Of a DNA stretch of 41,214 bases, positions 1 through 9,629 are shown piece after piece. The stretch covers positions 1 to 41,214 of the forward strand of contig JAXLQJ010000062.1 of NCBI GenBank assembly GCA_046331705.1, given 5' to 3'. The stretch's first letter is position 1; the number at the start of each line of letters is the position of its first letter. The notes below the pieces were generated by a model. That model searched no databases, was not told the origin of the DNA, and worked only from the letters and a program-made list of their open reading frames with translations. Position numbers and translations under genes: made by a program. The stretch is from JADJOY01 sp046331705 [NCBI: bacterium]. Its GTDB lineage: Bacteria > JADJOY01.

Positions 1-1
1 G

Positions 2-2032
2 TTCGCCGTGGCAGCGGCTTCGGCCGTGGTCGCGGCGACGCCCGCCGCCGCGGCGACCGTCGAGCGCGCTCCGCTCGACATCGCCAACGACCCCACCTGG
101 CGCCCGCTGCTCTGGCAGCGCCCGCCCGCGATCGGCCCTGGCACGCTCACCGAGCCTGCCGGGATCGACGAGCGCCTGCTCGCGCGCGCCATCGCGTTGG
201 CTCCCGAGCTCGAGACGATGCTGGCGGCGCCCAGCGCGACGCCCGACGCGAACCCGGAGAAGGCGCGCGCTGCACGCCTCGAAGCCGCGCTCGCCGCGAC
301 CACTCAGGTGGAAGTGCGTGCGTTGCTGGCGACGCTGCTGGGTCGCGCGCGGCTCGCGGCAACGGACCTCGAAGCGAAGGACGTCGAGCACGCCGCCTTC
401 GACGTGGCGCGCGAGATCGGTCAGGCGCGCCTCGCCAGTTCCGCTGCCGATACCCGCTGCCTGCTCGCGCTCGCGACCGGCCGCGCGGCGTCGCTCGCGG
501 GTCTCACCAGCACCGCGTCGAGCGCTTATCGCACGTCGCACTGCGCGGGTCCCGCCGAGAGCGCTCACGCAGCGCTCGCCCAGGGCCTCCTGCTCGTCGA
601 GCTGGGGCGCAAGGGCGAGGCGGAGAGCGCGCTCGCCTCCGGCGAGCTCGGCGCGCTGCCCAAGTCCGATCAGGCGCTGGCGATCGCGGCGCGCGGAGAT
701 CTCGAGCTCAATCGGGGCGAGATCGGCCACGCCATCGACCGTTACCGCGAGGCCGCCGCGCGCGTGCCCGGCGAGCTGCTGCCACCCGCGCTCGCGATCC
801 GCCTCGCCGAGGCTGCGCGCCTCACGGGCGACGGCGCCGACGCCGCACGCATGCTGGTGCGGGTCCGCAATCGCCTCACCCACGACGAGAAGCTCACGAG
901 CTGGATCAACCTCCGGCTCGGCACCTTGGCGCTCGCAGCGGGCCAGATCGGCGTCGCGCACACCGAGCTGGGCGGCGCGGGCGACGGCGACACGGCGACG
1001 TTGCGCCGCATCGACGCGCGCCAGGCCTTCGCCGTGAGCCAGCACGCCACCCGCGAGCTGTTGGCGCTCGCCGACGAGTACGCGGCGCTGGCGCGCTCCG
1101 CCCGCGATCCCCAGGTCGAGGAAGAAGCGAGCTTCAAGGCCGGCTGGGTCGCGCTCAGGGCGCACGACGCCGAGCGCGCCCGCCAATCGTTCGATGCGTT
1201 TCGCGAGCTTCATCCGCACAGCGCGCTGGTGATCGCGGCCAGCCAGGGCGTCGACTCGGCGCTCGAGGAGCTCGTCGTGGACATGGCCGGTCACGGCGAT
1301 CCGCTCGAGCTGGCGCAGATGCTGGCGCGTGATCGCACGCTCTTGTCGAGCAGCGCCGCCGGTCCGCGCATGTGGCTCTTGGCGGGCTGGGCCCTCGAGG
1401 CGCTCGGCCTCGACCCCGAGGCGGAAGCACTCTACCGGCGTACCCGCTCGCGGCTCGCCGACGTCGATCGCGGCTGCGCCGAGCACCTGGTGGCGCGGGT
1501 GGCGGCGATCGCGCTGCGCCGCGGCGACACTGCGGAAGCGCGCCGACTCACGAGCGGCGAGCTCGACGCGCTGGCGCTCGATCGGCTGGCGGTGTGGCGG
1601 CCGGACCCGCACAGCGCCCCCGATTGCTCGACCTCGGTGAACGCCGAGATCGCCCCCAGCCCCACGCTCTCGATCGCGGCGGCCATGCGCGCGATGGATC
1701 GCGACGATTGCACGAGCGCGCGCGGCCACGTGGCCGAGGCCGGCAAGCTCGACGACGCGAACGCGATCCTGGTCGCCGCCGAGATCGAGCGCCGCTGCGG
1801 CGCCGAGGCACGCGCCGTGGCGCTGCTGACGCAAGCGCCGAACGGCGCGGCTCTCGCGGGCGACGCCCTCGCGATCGCGCTGCTCTCCACCGATCGGTTC
1901 CCCGAGTCGACCGAAGACCAGCCGATCCACCCAGCGCCCGCCGCTGCCGGCGTGTGGGCCGAGTGGGCACGCATCCGCGAGACCGATCGCACGCTGGCGA
2001 TCGAGCTCGCACGAGCCCGGATCCAGCCATGA
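2..2032 (+). CDS. TPR-type repeat protein, 5' end cut by window edge
   Basis: The reading frame is open to the left edge; a GTG at 8 is the first possible start, but the residues around it (FAVAAASAVVAATPAAAA) look like the end of a signal peptide, so the gene probably begins outside the window. The rest is a long alpha-helical, Ala/Arg/Glu-rich protein whose repeating pattern (for example KAGWVALRAHDAERARQSFDAF near residue 380) resembles tetratricopeptide repeats, which usually act as protein-protein scaffolds. No enzymatic motif is visible. Its stop overlaps the start of the histidine kinase gene (ATGA at 2029-2032), so it is probably co-transcribed with the flagellar regulators. A periplasmic or envelope role in motility is an inference from position only. 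Confidence 0.7.
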   Translation, partial: FAVAAASAVVAATPAAAATVERAPLDIANDPTWRPLLWQRPPAIGPGTLTEPAGIDERLLARAIALAPELETMLAAPSATPDANPEKARAARLEAALAATTQVEVRALLATLLGRARLAATDLEAKDVEHAAFDVAREIGQARLASSAADTRCLLALATGRAASLAGLTSTASSAYRTSHCAGPAESAHAALAQGLLLVELGRKGEAESALASGELGALPKSDQALAIAARGDLELNRGEIGHAIDRYREAAARVPGELLPPALAIRLAEAARLTGDGADAARMLVRVRNRLTHDEKLTSWINLRLGTLALAAGQIGVAHTELGGAGDGDTATLRRIDARQAFAVSQHATRELLALADEYAALARSARDPQVEEEASFKAGWVALRAHDAERARQSFDAFRELHPHSALVIAASQGVDSALEELVVDMAGHGDPLELAQMLARDRTLLSSSAAGPRMWLLAGWALEALGLDPEAEALYRRTRSRLADVDRGCAEHLVARVAAIALRRGDTAEARRLTSGELDALALDRLAVWRPDPHSAPDCSTSVNAEIAPSPTLSIAAAMRAMDRDDCTSARGHVAEAGKLDDANAILVAAEIERRCGAEARAVALLTQAPNGAALAGDALAIALLSTDRFPESTEDQPIHPAPAAAGVWAEWARIRETDRTLAIELARARIQP

Positions 2033-3414
2033 CCAAGCTCGACACCGTGACCGTGCGGGAAGAAGCCCCCATGCCCGTGCTCGGCGAGACGCCCGACGCC
2101 GCCGCCGCGCAGGCGAGCCCGCATTTCGTGCGCCTCGAGCGCGCCTTCCAGGCGTTCCACCACAGCGCCGAGCGCTTGGGCGGCCGCTACGTGATGCTCA
2201 CGGAGGCGCTGCGCGAGCTCGAGGATCGACTCGACGCCCGCAATCGCGAGCTGCAATCGGCGCTCGCCGCCGAGCGCGATCTGCGCGAGCGGCTGCACAC
2301 CGTCGTCGAGAGCCTCGGCGCGGGGCTCTTGGTGGCCGACGCGAACGGCGCGGTGACGCTCTCGAACCGGGCGGCGCGCCAGCTGCTCGCCCGCGAGCAG
2401 CTCGAGGGCGCGACGCTCGCGGAGCTGCTGCCGGGCACGCTGCGCGTGGTGGACGGAGCGCGCTCGGCGCGCCGCCCGTCGCCGGCCAGCGTGGCGGAGG
2501 TGCTGGCCGAGCTCACCGGCACCGTGATCGCCGAAGGCGCCGTCGGCAGCGCTGGTCGCACCCAGGCGCGGCTGGTGCTCACCCGCCACGAGGATTCCGC
2601 GCCGGAGTCGCGGCTCGTGGTGGTGCTCCACGACGAGACCCGGCTCAAGAAGCTGGAGGGCGAGCTCCGGCGACGGGATCGCCTGGCCGCCGTCGGCACC
2701 GCCTCCGGCCAGATCGTCCACCAGATCCGCAGCCCGGTGACGAGCCTCGAGCTGCTCACCTCGCTGCTCGCCGACCAGCTCGGCGCGGACCCGGTGCACG
2801 GCGAGATCATCCAGGAGATCCGCCAGAGCCTGGGGCGCCTCGAGCGGACGCTCTCGAACCTGCTGCACTTCCTCGGCTCGGGCCGCATCGAGCGCCATTC
2901 GGTGCCGATCCGCGAGCTCATGGAGCGGGCGCTGCGCGCCGTGCCCCGTAGCCAGATCCAGAGCCCGATCGAGTTCCGGATCGCCGTCAGCCCCGTGGAC
3001 CTGCAAGCGGCCGTCGATCCGGAGCTGCTCGAGCAGGTGCTCATGAACCTGATCACCAACGCCGTGCAGGCGATGCCGAACGGCGGCTCGCTGGCCCTCG
3101 GCGCGGAAGCGGTCCTCACCGAGACCAACGAGATCGCCGAGGTCCGGCTCACGGTCGAGGACACCGGTGCCGGCATCCCGGCCGCCGAGCTGGAGCGCAT
3201 CTTCGATCCGTTCGTGACTGGCCGCGCGCACGGCACCGGGCTCGGCCTCACGCTGGTGCACAACGTCGTGGAAGCCCACGGCGGCACGCTGGAGATCCAG
3301 AGCGAGGTCGGACGCGGCACCCGCGTGACGCTGCTGTTGCCGACGGCCTCCGAACCGAGCCGTTCGACCCCGACCGCGCTTCTCGAACGACCCCACGATT
3401 CCATCGACGCCTGA
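2029..3414 (+). CDS. PAS-containing sensor histidine kinase, FlrB/FleS-like
   Basis: A 461-residue kinase without a transmembrane segment, so probably cytoplasmic. A coiled region (about 45-90) is followed by a PAS-like domain (about 90-210), the H-box GQIVHQIRSPVTSL with phospho-acceptor His231, the N-box with Asn344 in NLITNAVQ, and the G boxes DTGAGIP and GTGLGL (from residue 402). The H-box (HQIR-P) resembles FlrB/FleS kinases, which phosphorylate an NtrC-type partner to switch on middle flagellar genes. The partner lies 20 bases downstream. The ATG at 2029 was chosen because it overlaps the upstream stop as ATGA and begins where the protein becomes kinase-like; the same frame is open further upstream but there it is antiphase to the TPR gene. 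A flagellar role is inferred from the partner and the following genes. Confidence 0.88.
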   Translation: MTKLDTVTVREEAPMPVLGETPDAAAAQASPHFVRLERAFQAFHHSAERLGGRYVMLTEALRELEDRLDARNRELQSALAAERDLRERLHTVVESLGAGLLVADANGAVTLSNRAARQLLAREQLEGATLAELLPGTLRVVDGARSARRPSPASVAEVLAELTGTVIAEGAVGSAGRTQARLVLTRHEDSAPESRLVVVLHDETRLKKLEGELRRRDRLAAVGTASGQIVHQIRSPVTSLELLTSLLADQLGADPVHGEIIQEIRQSLGRLERTLSNLLHFLGSGRIERHSVPIRELMERALRAVPRSQIQSPIEFRIAVSPVDLQAAVDPELLEQVLMNLITNAVQAMPNGGSLALGAEAVLTETNEIAEVRLTVEDTGAGIPAAELERIFDPFVTGRAHGTGLGLTLVHNVVEAHGGTLEIQSEVGRGTRVTLLLPTASEPSRSTPTALLERPHDSIDA

Positions 3415-3434
3415 GCCACCGAGGAGGAACCACC

Positions 3435-4826
<1,392 letters not shown>

Positions 4827-4866
4827 GCCGCGCGCACCAACGGCCCCGCGCGACGAGGAACGTGCC

Positions 4867-5283
4867 ATGCGAACCGACGCCCCCGAGACCCGGCTCTTCG
4901 ACTCCAACGTCGATCTCCTCGACGAGATGGTGCGGCTGCGTGCCCGCCGTCACACCCTGCTCGCCGGCAACGTGGCGAACGCCCAGACCCCGGGCTACGA
5001 CGCCAAGGACGCGCGCTTCGCCGTCGAGCTGTCGCACGCCACCGCGAGCCTCGAGCCGATGGCGCACACCGACGAGCGCCACCTGGGCCTGCCGAACGGC
5101 CTCGGGCCGGGCGCCCTCGATCCGATCTCGCGGCCCGACGCGACGGCCGGCCCGGATGGCAACACCGTCAGCCTCGACACCGAGCTCGGCAAGATGAGCA
5201 GCAACGCCGCCGAGGCCGCCGCCTACCTGCGCATCCTGAAGCGCAAGTTCCAGCTCATCCACGATGCGTTGAGCGGAGTGTGA
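4867..5283 (+). CDS. flgB: Flagellar basal-body proximal rod protein FlgB
   Basis: 138 residues, the usual FlgB length. The N-terminal rod-protein signature is clear: residues about 30-50 read LLAGNVANAQTPGYDAKD, close to the family consensus with NxANxxTPGY. The C-terminal helix ends in YLRILKRKFQLIHDAL, typical of FlgB. The protein forms part of the periplasmic rod that connects the MS ring to the hook and is exported by the flagellar type III system without a cleavable signal. It sits 40 bases after the regulator gene and abuts flgC, the standard flgB-flgC-fliE order. Confidence 0.95.
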   Translation: MRTDAPETRLFDSNVDLLDEMVRLRARRHTLLAGNVANAQTPGYDAKDARFAVELSHATASLEPMAHTDERHLGLPNGLGPGALDPISRPDATAGPDGNTVSLDTELGKMSSNAAEAAAYLRILKRKFQLIHDALSGV

Positions 5284-5285
5284 CC

Positions 5286-5729
5286 ATGAACGGACTCTTC
5301 TCGAGCCTCGACATCGCCGCCAGCGGCATGGCGGTCCAGCGCACCCGCGTATCGGTGGCGACCGGCAACCTCGCCAACGCCGAGACCACGCGCACCGCCG
5401 CCGGCGGGCCCTACCGTCGCAAGGTGGTGATGGTCGAGCCCACGGCCCTCGAGCCGCGCGCGGCGAGCTTTCCCGAGACGCTGGCCTCGGTGGATCAGCC
5501 CGAAGGAGCGCGCGCCGTCGCGATCGTCGACGACGCCGCACCGGCGCGAGTGGTCCACGATCCCAGCCATCCCGATGCCGACGCGAACGGCAACGTCGCC
5601 TACCCGAACGTCGAGCCGATGACGGAGCTCATCGACTTGATGATGGCGAGCCGCGCCTACGAGGCGAACGCGACCGCGGCGGAGACCGCCCGCGGTCTCA
5701 TCCAACGAACCGTCGAGCTCTTGCGCTGA
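5286..5729 (+). CDS. flgC: Flagellar basal-body rod protein FlgC
   Basis: About 147 residues, standard for FlgC. It shows the rod signature ASGMAVQRTRVSVATGNLAN at the N terminus, the YPNVEPMTELIDLMMASRAY segment shared by FlgC proteins, and an amphipathic C-terminal helix. ATG at 5286 is preferred because a GGAG lies 7 bases upstream; a GTG at 5280, overlapping the flgB stop as GTGA, would add two residues and is also possible. The product is the second proximal-rod subunit. The NLANAETTRTAAGGPYRRK stretch replaces the more usual NxANxxTTRTxEGGPYRR with only small changes, so the protein looks intact. Confidence 0.95.
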   Translation: MNGLFSSLDIAASGMAVQRTRVSVATGNLANAETTRTAAGGPYRRKVVMVEPTALEPRAASFPETLASVDQPEGARAVAIVDDAAPARVVHDPSHPDADANGNVAYPNVEPMTELIDLMMASRAYEANATAAETARGLIQRTVELLR

Positions 5730-5760
5730 GGCGAACCGCCCGCGCACACGAGGGTGAACG

Positions 5761-6075
5761 ATGATCGACACCAAGCTCAACACCATCCGGGATCTGCCGA
5801 TCCAGAACCGCCGCGAGCTGGGCGAGGCGACCGGCACTCCCACCGAGCAGCCGAGCGGCGGCTTCGGTCAGATCCTGAGCGAGAAGCTCGGCGAGGTCGA
5901 GTCGCTCCAGAGCGACGCCGACCGAGCGGTCAAGCGCTTCGCGCTGGGCAACGGCGAGGGCCTGCAGGAGGCCGTCGTGGCCCTCGAGAAGGCCTCGCTC
6001 TCGTTCGAGATGATGATGAAGGTGCGCGGCAAGATCGTCGAGGCCTACCAGGACATCATGCGCATGCCGGTGTGA
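5761..6075 (+). CDS. fliE: Flagellar hook-basal body complex protein FliE
   Basis: 104 residues, the normal FliE size. The C-terminal half carries the family pattern: KASLSFEMMMKVRGKIVEAYQDIMRMPV closely matches the conserved FliE end, where an L/MxxxVRxKxxxAYxEIMxMxx motif contacts the rod. FliE joins the MS ring (FliF) to the proximal rod and is needed to open the export gate. ATG at 5761 follows a GAGGGTGA-type ribosome site. It lies between flgC and fliF as in most flagellar operons. A 106-base gap follows it before fliF. Confidence 0.94.
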   Translation: MIDTKLNTIRDLPIQNRRELGEATGTPTEQPSGGFGQILSEKLGEVESLQSDADRAVKRFALGNGEGLQEAVVALEKASLSFEMMMKVRGKIVEAYQDIMRMPV

Positions 6076-6181
6076 GCGACGACGCGCCTGAGCGCCAAGC
6101 GCGAGCCCCACACCCGATCCGACATCCAACCACCGACCCCTCGCTCGCCACCCTCGCCGCACCCGCATCGCCGAGCTTGCC

Positions 6182-7339
6182 ATGGGCACCCTCGAACCCT
6201 GGATCGCCAAGGCCCGCAGCCTCTGGCTCGAGCTCAAGCCCGCGCAGCGCATCGTGGTCGCCGCGGTCATCGCGCTCGGGTTCGCGAGCGCCGCGTACTT
6301 CGCGATCGCCCCCACCAAGCTCGCCTATCAGCCGCTCTATCGCGACCTCGCCACGGGCGACCTGCACGAGATCCAGCAAGTGCTCGGCAAGGACGGCGTC
6401 CCGTTCCGCCAGGACGAGCGCAGCGGCACCATCGAGGTGCCCGCCGAGGCGATCGAGAAGGTGCGCATGCGGCTCGCCGCCGAGGGGTTGCCTCGGCAAG
6501 GCGGTCCGGGCTTCGAGCTCTTCGAGTCGAGCCGCTTCGGCCAGACCGAGTTCGACCAGAAGATCGCGCTGCAGCGCGCGCTCGAAGGCGAGCTGGCCCG
6601 CACCATCCGCGGCCTCGATTCCGTGGAGGCCGTGCGCGTGCACCTGGTGCTGCCGGCGCACGAGCTGTTCCGCTCGAGCGCATCGCCCGCCTCGGCCTCG
6701 GTGGTGCTGCGACTGCACGCGGGCCGCGGCCTCACGCCGACGCAGGTGGGCGGCATCGTGCACCTGGTGTCGAGTGCGGTCGCCGGCCTCGAGCCCAATC
6801 AAGTGACGGTGATCGACCAGCACGGCACGCTGCTCACCAGCGGCGACACCACCAGCGACGACGGCGAGCCCACCGACGCCAAGCTCGCCCAGACGCGCCA
6901 CAGCCACGAGGTCGAGCTCGAGCGCCGCATCGAGGCGCTGCTGGTGCCGATCGTCGGCGCCGGCCACGTGGTGGCGCGCGTCGGCGTCGAGTTCGACGTC
7001 ACCCGTCGCGAGACCTCCGAGGTGCGCTACGACCCGGACACCACGGCGATTCGCAGCGAATCGCGCTCCGAGGACAAGCAAGCGCAGAGCGGCGCCGGCT
7101 CCGCGAGCGTGACCGCGAACGTGCCCGGCGCGCCCGCCGGCGCGCCGCCCGGGGGCGGGCCGAGCGGACGCGCCACCCAGCAATCGACGATCAACTACGA
7201 GGTCAGCAAGGTCGAGACGCGTTCCATCCTGCCCGCCGCCAAGCAGCGGGTCACCGCCGCGGTGCTCGTGGACGGCACCTACGGCGCCACCGCCGACGGC
7301 AAGGCGGCCGAGCGTACCAGCCCCTGCCGGACACCTTGA
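6182..7339 (+). CDS. fliF: FliF MS-ring protein, N-terminal part (frameshifted gene)
   Basis: This 385-residue frame holds the first two thirds of FliF: a membrane segment at about 23-45 (IVVAAVIALGFASAAYFAIA), the secretin-like/YscJ ring-building domain (LAYQPLYRDLATGD, then VRVHLVLP) and the RBM3 region with the TINYEVSKVETR segment. It then runs out of frame into TSPCRTP and stops at 7339. FliF normally has 520-560 residues and forms the inner-membrane MS ring. The rest of the protein is in the next frame, so the gene has a one-base loss near 7314: inserting one base restores the FliF-like ERYQPLPDTLSRIE. No clear ribosome site precedes the ATG. A sequencing error is as likely as a real mutation. 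Confidence 0.88.
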   Translation: MGTLEPWIAKARSLWLELKPAQRIVVAAVIALGFASAAYFAIAPTKLAYQPLYRDLATGDLHEIQQVLGKDGVPFRQDERSGTIEVPAEAIEKVRMRLAAEGLPRQGGPGFELFESSRFGQTEFDQKIALQRALEGELARTIRGLDSVEAVRVHLVLPAHELFRSSASPASASVVLRLHAGRGLTPTQVGGIVHLVSSAVAGLEPNQVTVIDQHGTLLTSGDTTSDDGEPTDAKLAQTRHSHEVELERRIEALLVPIVGAGHVVARVGVEFDVTRRETSEVRYDPDTTAIRSESRSEDKQAQSGAGSASVTANVPGAPAGAPPGGGPSGRATQQSTINYEVSKVETRSILPAAKQRVTAAVLVDGTYGATADGKAAERTSPCRTP

Positions 7340-7782
7340 GCCGCATCGAGGGCTTGGTGCGCGAGGCGGTGAGCTTCGACGAGAAGCGCGGCGACTCGGT
7401 GCGGATCGAGAACGTCCGCTTCCAGGTGCCCGAGGTCCCGGTCGCCACCGGCGAGAGTCGGAACTGGCTCAACACCGCCCTCGCCGTGCTGCGCGCGGCG
7501 GCACCCGCGCTCGGCATCCTGCTGCTCTACGCGACGGTGCTGAGACCGCTGCTTCGGTCCCTGCCGATGCCCGCGCGTCCGGCCTTCACGACCAGCGTCG
7601 AGGTCGCGGCCGCCGGCGGCGGGTCGCTCTCGGAGAGCGCCGCCGCGGCGCTCGCGGAAGGCGGAGCGGTGCTCGACACGACGCCCCTCAACTCGCGCAT
7701 GCGCGGCGAGATCGAGGCCGCGGCCCGGCAAGACCCGAAGCGCGTGGCGATGCTCATCCAGACGCTCATCCAAGAGGAATGA
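7336..7782 (+). CDS. fliF: FliF MS-ring protein, C-terminal part (frameshifted gene)
   Basis: This frame continues FliF after the break. It holds the conserved SRIEGLVREAVSFDEKRGD segment, a second membrane helix (about LAVLRAAAPALGILLLYATVL), a linker, and the C-terminal cytoplasmic tail ARQDPKRVAMLIQTLIQEE that binds FliG. The FliF-like sequence begins upstream of the TTG at 7336, at least at 7315 (YQPLPDT), which argues for a broken single gene rather than a separate cistron. The TTG does overlap the upstream TGA as TTGA, so re-initiation producing a split FliF is a less likely alternative. Joined across the shift, the protein would be about 533 residues, normal for FliF. fliG starts 3 bases downstream. 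Confidence 0.85.
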   Translation: MSRIEGLVREAVSFDEKRGDSVRIENVRFQVPEVPVATGESRNWLNTALAVLRAAAPALGILLLYATVLRPLLRSLPMPARPAFTTSVEVAAAGGGSLSESAAAALAEGGAVLDTTPLNSRMRGEIEAAARQDPKRVAMLIQTLIQEE

Positions 7783-7785
7783 TCG

Positions 7786-8859
7786 ATGAGCGCTGCGAAC
7801 GGGCGCGCGGCCCGTGACGAAGCTCCCAAGACCGGGATCATGGTCGGCGCGATGAAGGCCGCGAGCATCCTTCAGATCCTCGACGACCAGATCGTGCCGG
7901 AGGTGCTGGCCCACCTGCCCGACCGCACCATCGCGCGCATCCTCGCCGGCGCCGACCGCCTCCAGAAGGAGGGCGGGCCCGACCCCGACGCGATCATCCA
8001 GGAGTTCCACACGCGGCTCACGGGAGGCGTGGTGCGGATCTCCGACTCGGTGCTGAGCCTGAGCCAGCTCGAGGGCAAGCTCGACGCCGAGCGGCTGCGC
8101 AACGTGCTCAAGGAGCAGACCGTGCTCGCGCTCCAGGGCGAGGTGGCCAACGGCTCGGGCGGCGCGCTGCAGAAGCTGGGCGAGCTCTTTCCGGCGACCC
8201 TGAGCCAGTTCTTCGCCAACGAGCATCCCCAGATCACGGCCGTGGTGCTCGCGCACCTGAGCCCCGAGATCTCGTCGCAGGTGCTGGGCGGCATGCCCGA
8301 CGCGCTGCGCGCCGAGGTGCTCATCCGCATGTCACGGCTCGAGCAGGTCGATCCCAGCACCTTGCTCGAGGTGAGCGAGATCCTGGGCGCCGAGTTCCAG
8401 GAGCAGGCGTCCGCCGCCACCACCACCCAGCTCGGCGGCGTCGAGGCGGTGGCCGAGGTCCTCAACCGCATGGACCGCACCGTCGGCACCACGCTGCTCG
8501 AGGACATCGAGAAGCGCGAGCCCGAGATGGTGGAGCGAATCCGCGAGCTGATGTTCGTGTTCGACGACCTGGTGCAGCTCTCGGATCGCGATCTGCAGCT
8601 CATCGTGAAGGACGTGCCGCGCAACCTGCTGGTGCTCGCCATGAAGACCGTCAGCCCCGAGCTCAAGGAGAAGATCTTCGCGAACATCTCGAAGCGCGCC
8701 GCCGGCATGCTCCAGGAGGACCTCGACGCGCTCGGCCCGATGCGCCTGAGCGAGGTCGAGAAGGCCCAGCGCGAGATCGTGGAGATCGTGCGCAAGCTCG
8801 AGGCCGCCGGTCAGATCACCATGCCGACCCGCGGTGAAACCGGAGACGTGCTCGTGTGA
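7786..8859 (+). CDS. fliG: Flagellar motor switch protein FliG
   Basis: 357 residues, slightly longer than typical (about 330-345) owing to a short N-terminal extension. Features seen include the N-terminal FliF-binding domain (AASILQILDDQIVPEVLAHL), the EHPQ motif of the middle domain (146-149, FANEHPQITAVVLAHL), and the C-terminal torque domain with the charged helix MFVFDDLVQLSDRDLQLIVKDV that faces the stator. FliG sits on the cytoplasmic face of the MS ring and converts stator force into rotation and switching. The ATG is 3 bases after the fliF stop. The final TGA overlaps the GTG of the next gene. Confidence 0.96.
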   Translation: MSAANGRAARDEAPKTGIMVGAMKAASILQILDDQIVPEVLAHLPDRTIARILAGADRLQKEGGPDPDAIIQEFHTRLTGGVVRISDSVLSLSQLEGKLDAERLRNVLKEQTVLALQGEVANGSGGALQKLGELFPATLSQFFANEHPQITAVVLAHLSPEISSQVLGGMPDALRAEVLIRMSRLEQVDPSTLLEVSEILGAEFQEQASAATTTQLGGVEAVAEVLNRMDRTVGTTLLEDIEKREPEMVERIRELMFVFDDLVQLSDRDLQLIVKDVPRNLLVLAMKTVSPELKEKIFANISKRAAGMLQEDLDALGPMRLSEVEKAQREIVEIVRKLEAAGQITMPTRGETGDVLV

Positions 8860-9629
8860 CGAGCGAATCGAGCCCCATGCCCATCCCCCCCGCGAGCAAC
8901 ACCCGGATCCTGAAGGGCAAGACGGGATCGTCCACGGTGGACGCGTTCCGCTATCGCCCCATCGGCGCGCTCGGCAACGAGACCGTGGCGCAGCAGGAGC
9001 CGAATCCTCCCGCCGCCACCGGCTTCGACGAGGAAGCGATCCGGCGCGCGTACGAGGAGGGCTACCGCGCGGGCCGGGAGATCGGCATCGAGGTCGGGCG
9101 CGACGAGGCGCGCGGCAAGCTCGCCGCGCTGCACGGCCTCCTCGCGGACCTCGACGGGCTCACGATGCGGCTGCTCAGGCGCGCCGAGACCCAGGCCGTG
9201 GACCTGGTGCTGGCGATCTCCAAGGCGGTGCTGCGGCGCGAGATCTCGGTGCGGCCGGAGTCGATCCTCGACATGGTGCGTCACGCGATCGCGCTCATCG
9301 AGAGTCACGAGGCCGTCGAGGTCCACGTCCACCCCAACGTGTTGCACTGGATCGAGCGCGACGGGCGCGCCGCCTACGACGGCTTGCTCGAGCTGGCGCA
9401 CGTGCAGATCCGTGGCGACTCGGCGCTCGCCGAGGACGGCTTCCGCGTGGTCGCCATCGACGCGGACCTGAGCGCCGACGTGGCGCAGCAAGTCGACGAG
9501 ATCGCGCGGCGTCTCGAGCTGCCGACCAGCGAGCGCGCCGAGCGCCGCGATCAGCTCGAGAGCGCCGTGCTCGAGACTCCCTGGCGCCTCGAGCTGGCGT
9601 CCGAGCCGAACGCGACGGAGAGCCGATGA
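8856..9629 (+). CDS. fliH: Flagellar assembly protein FliH (export ATPase regulator)
   Basis: 257 residues. The N-terminal part is loosely structured, followed by a helix rich in small residues with GxxxG-like spacing (AYEEGYRAGREIGIEVGRDEARGKL, about 68-92), a hallmark of FliH. The C-terminal domain (about 110-225) includes SKAVLRREISVRPE and VHPNVLHWIE, as in FliH/YscL proteins. FliH dimers bind FliI and hold the ATPase at the export gate and the C ring. The GTG start overlaps the fliG stop as GTGA (8856-8859). The gene's position between fliG and fliI is canonical. Confidence 0.9.
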   Translation: MTSESSPMPIPPASNTRILKGKTGSSTVDAFRYRPIGALGNETVAQQEPNPPAATGFDEEAIRRAYEEGYRAGREIGIEVGRDEARGKLAALHGLLADLDGLTMRLLRRAETQAVDLVLAISKAVLRREISVRPESILDMVRHAIALIESHEAVEVHVHPNVLHWIERDGRAAYDGLLELAHVQIRGDSALAEDGFRVVAIDADLSADVAQQVDEIARRLELPTSERAERRDQLESAVLETPWRLELASEPNATESR

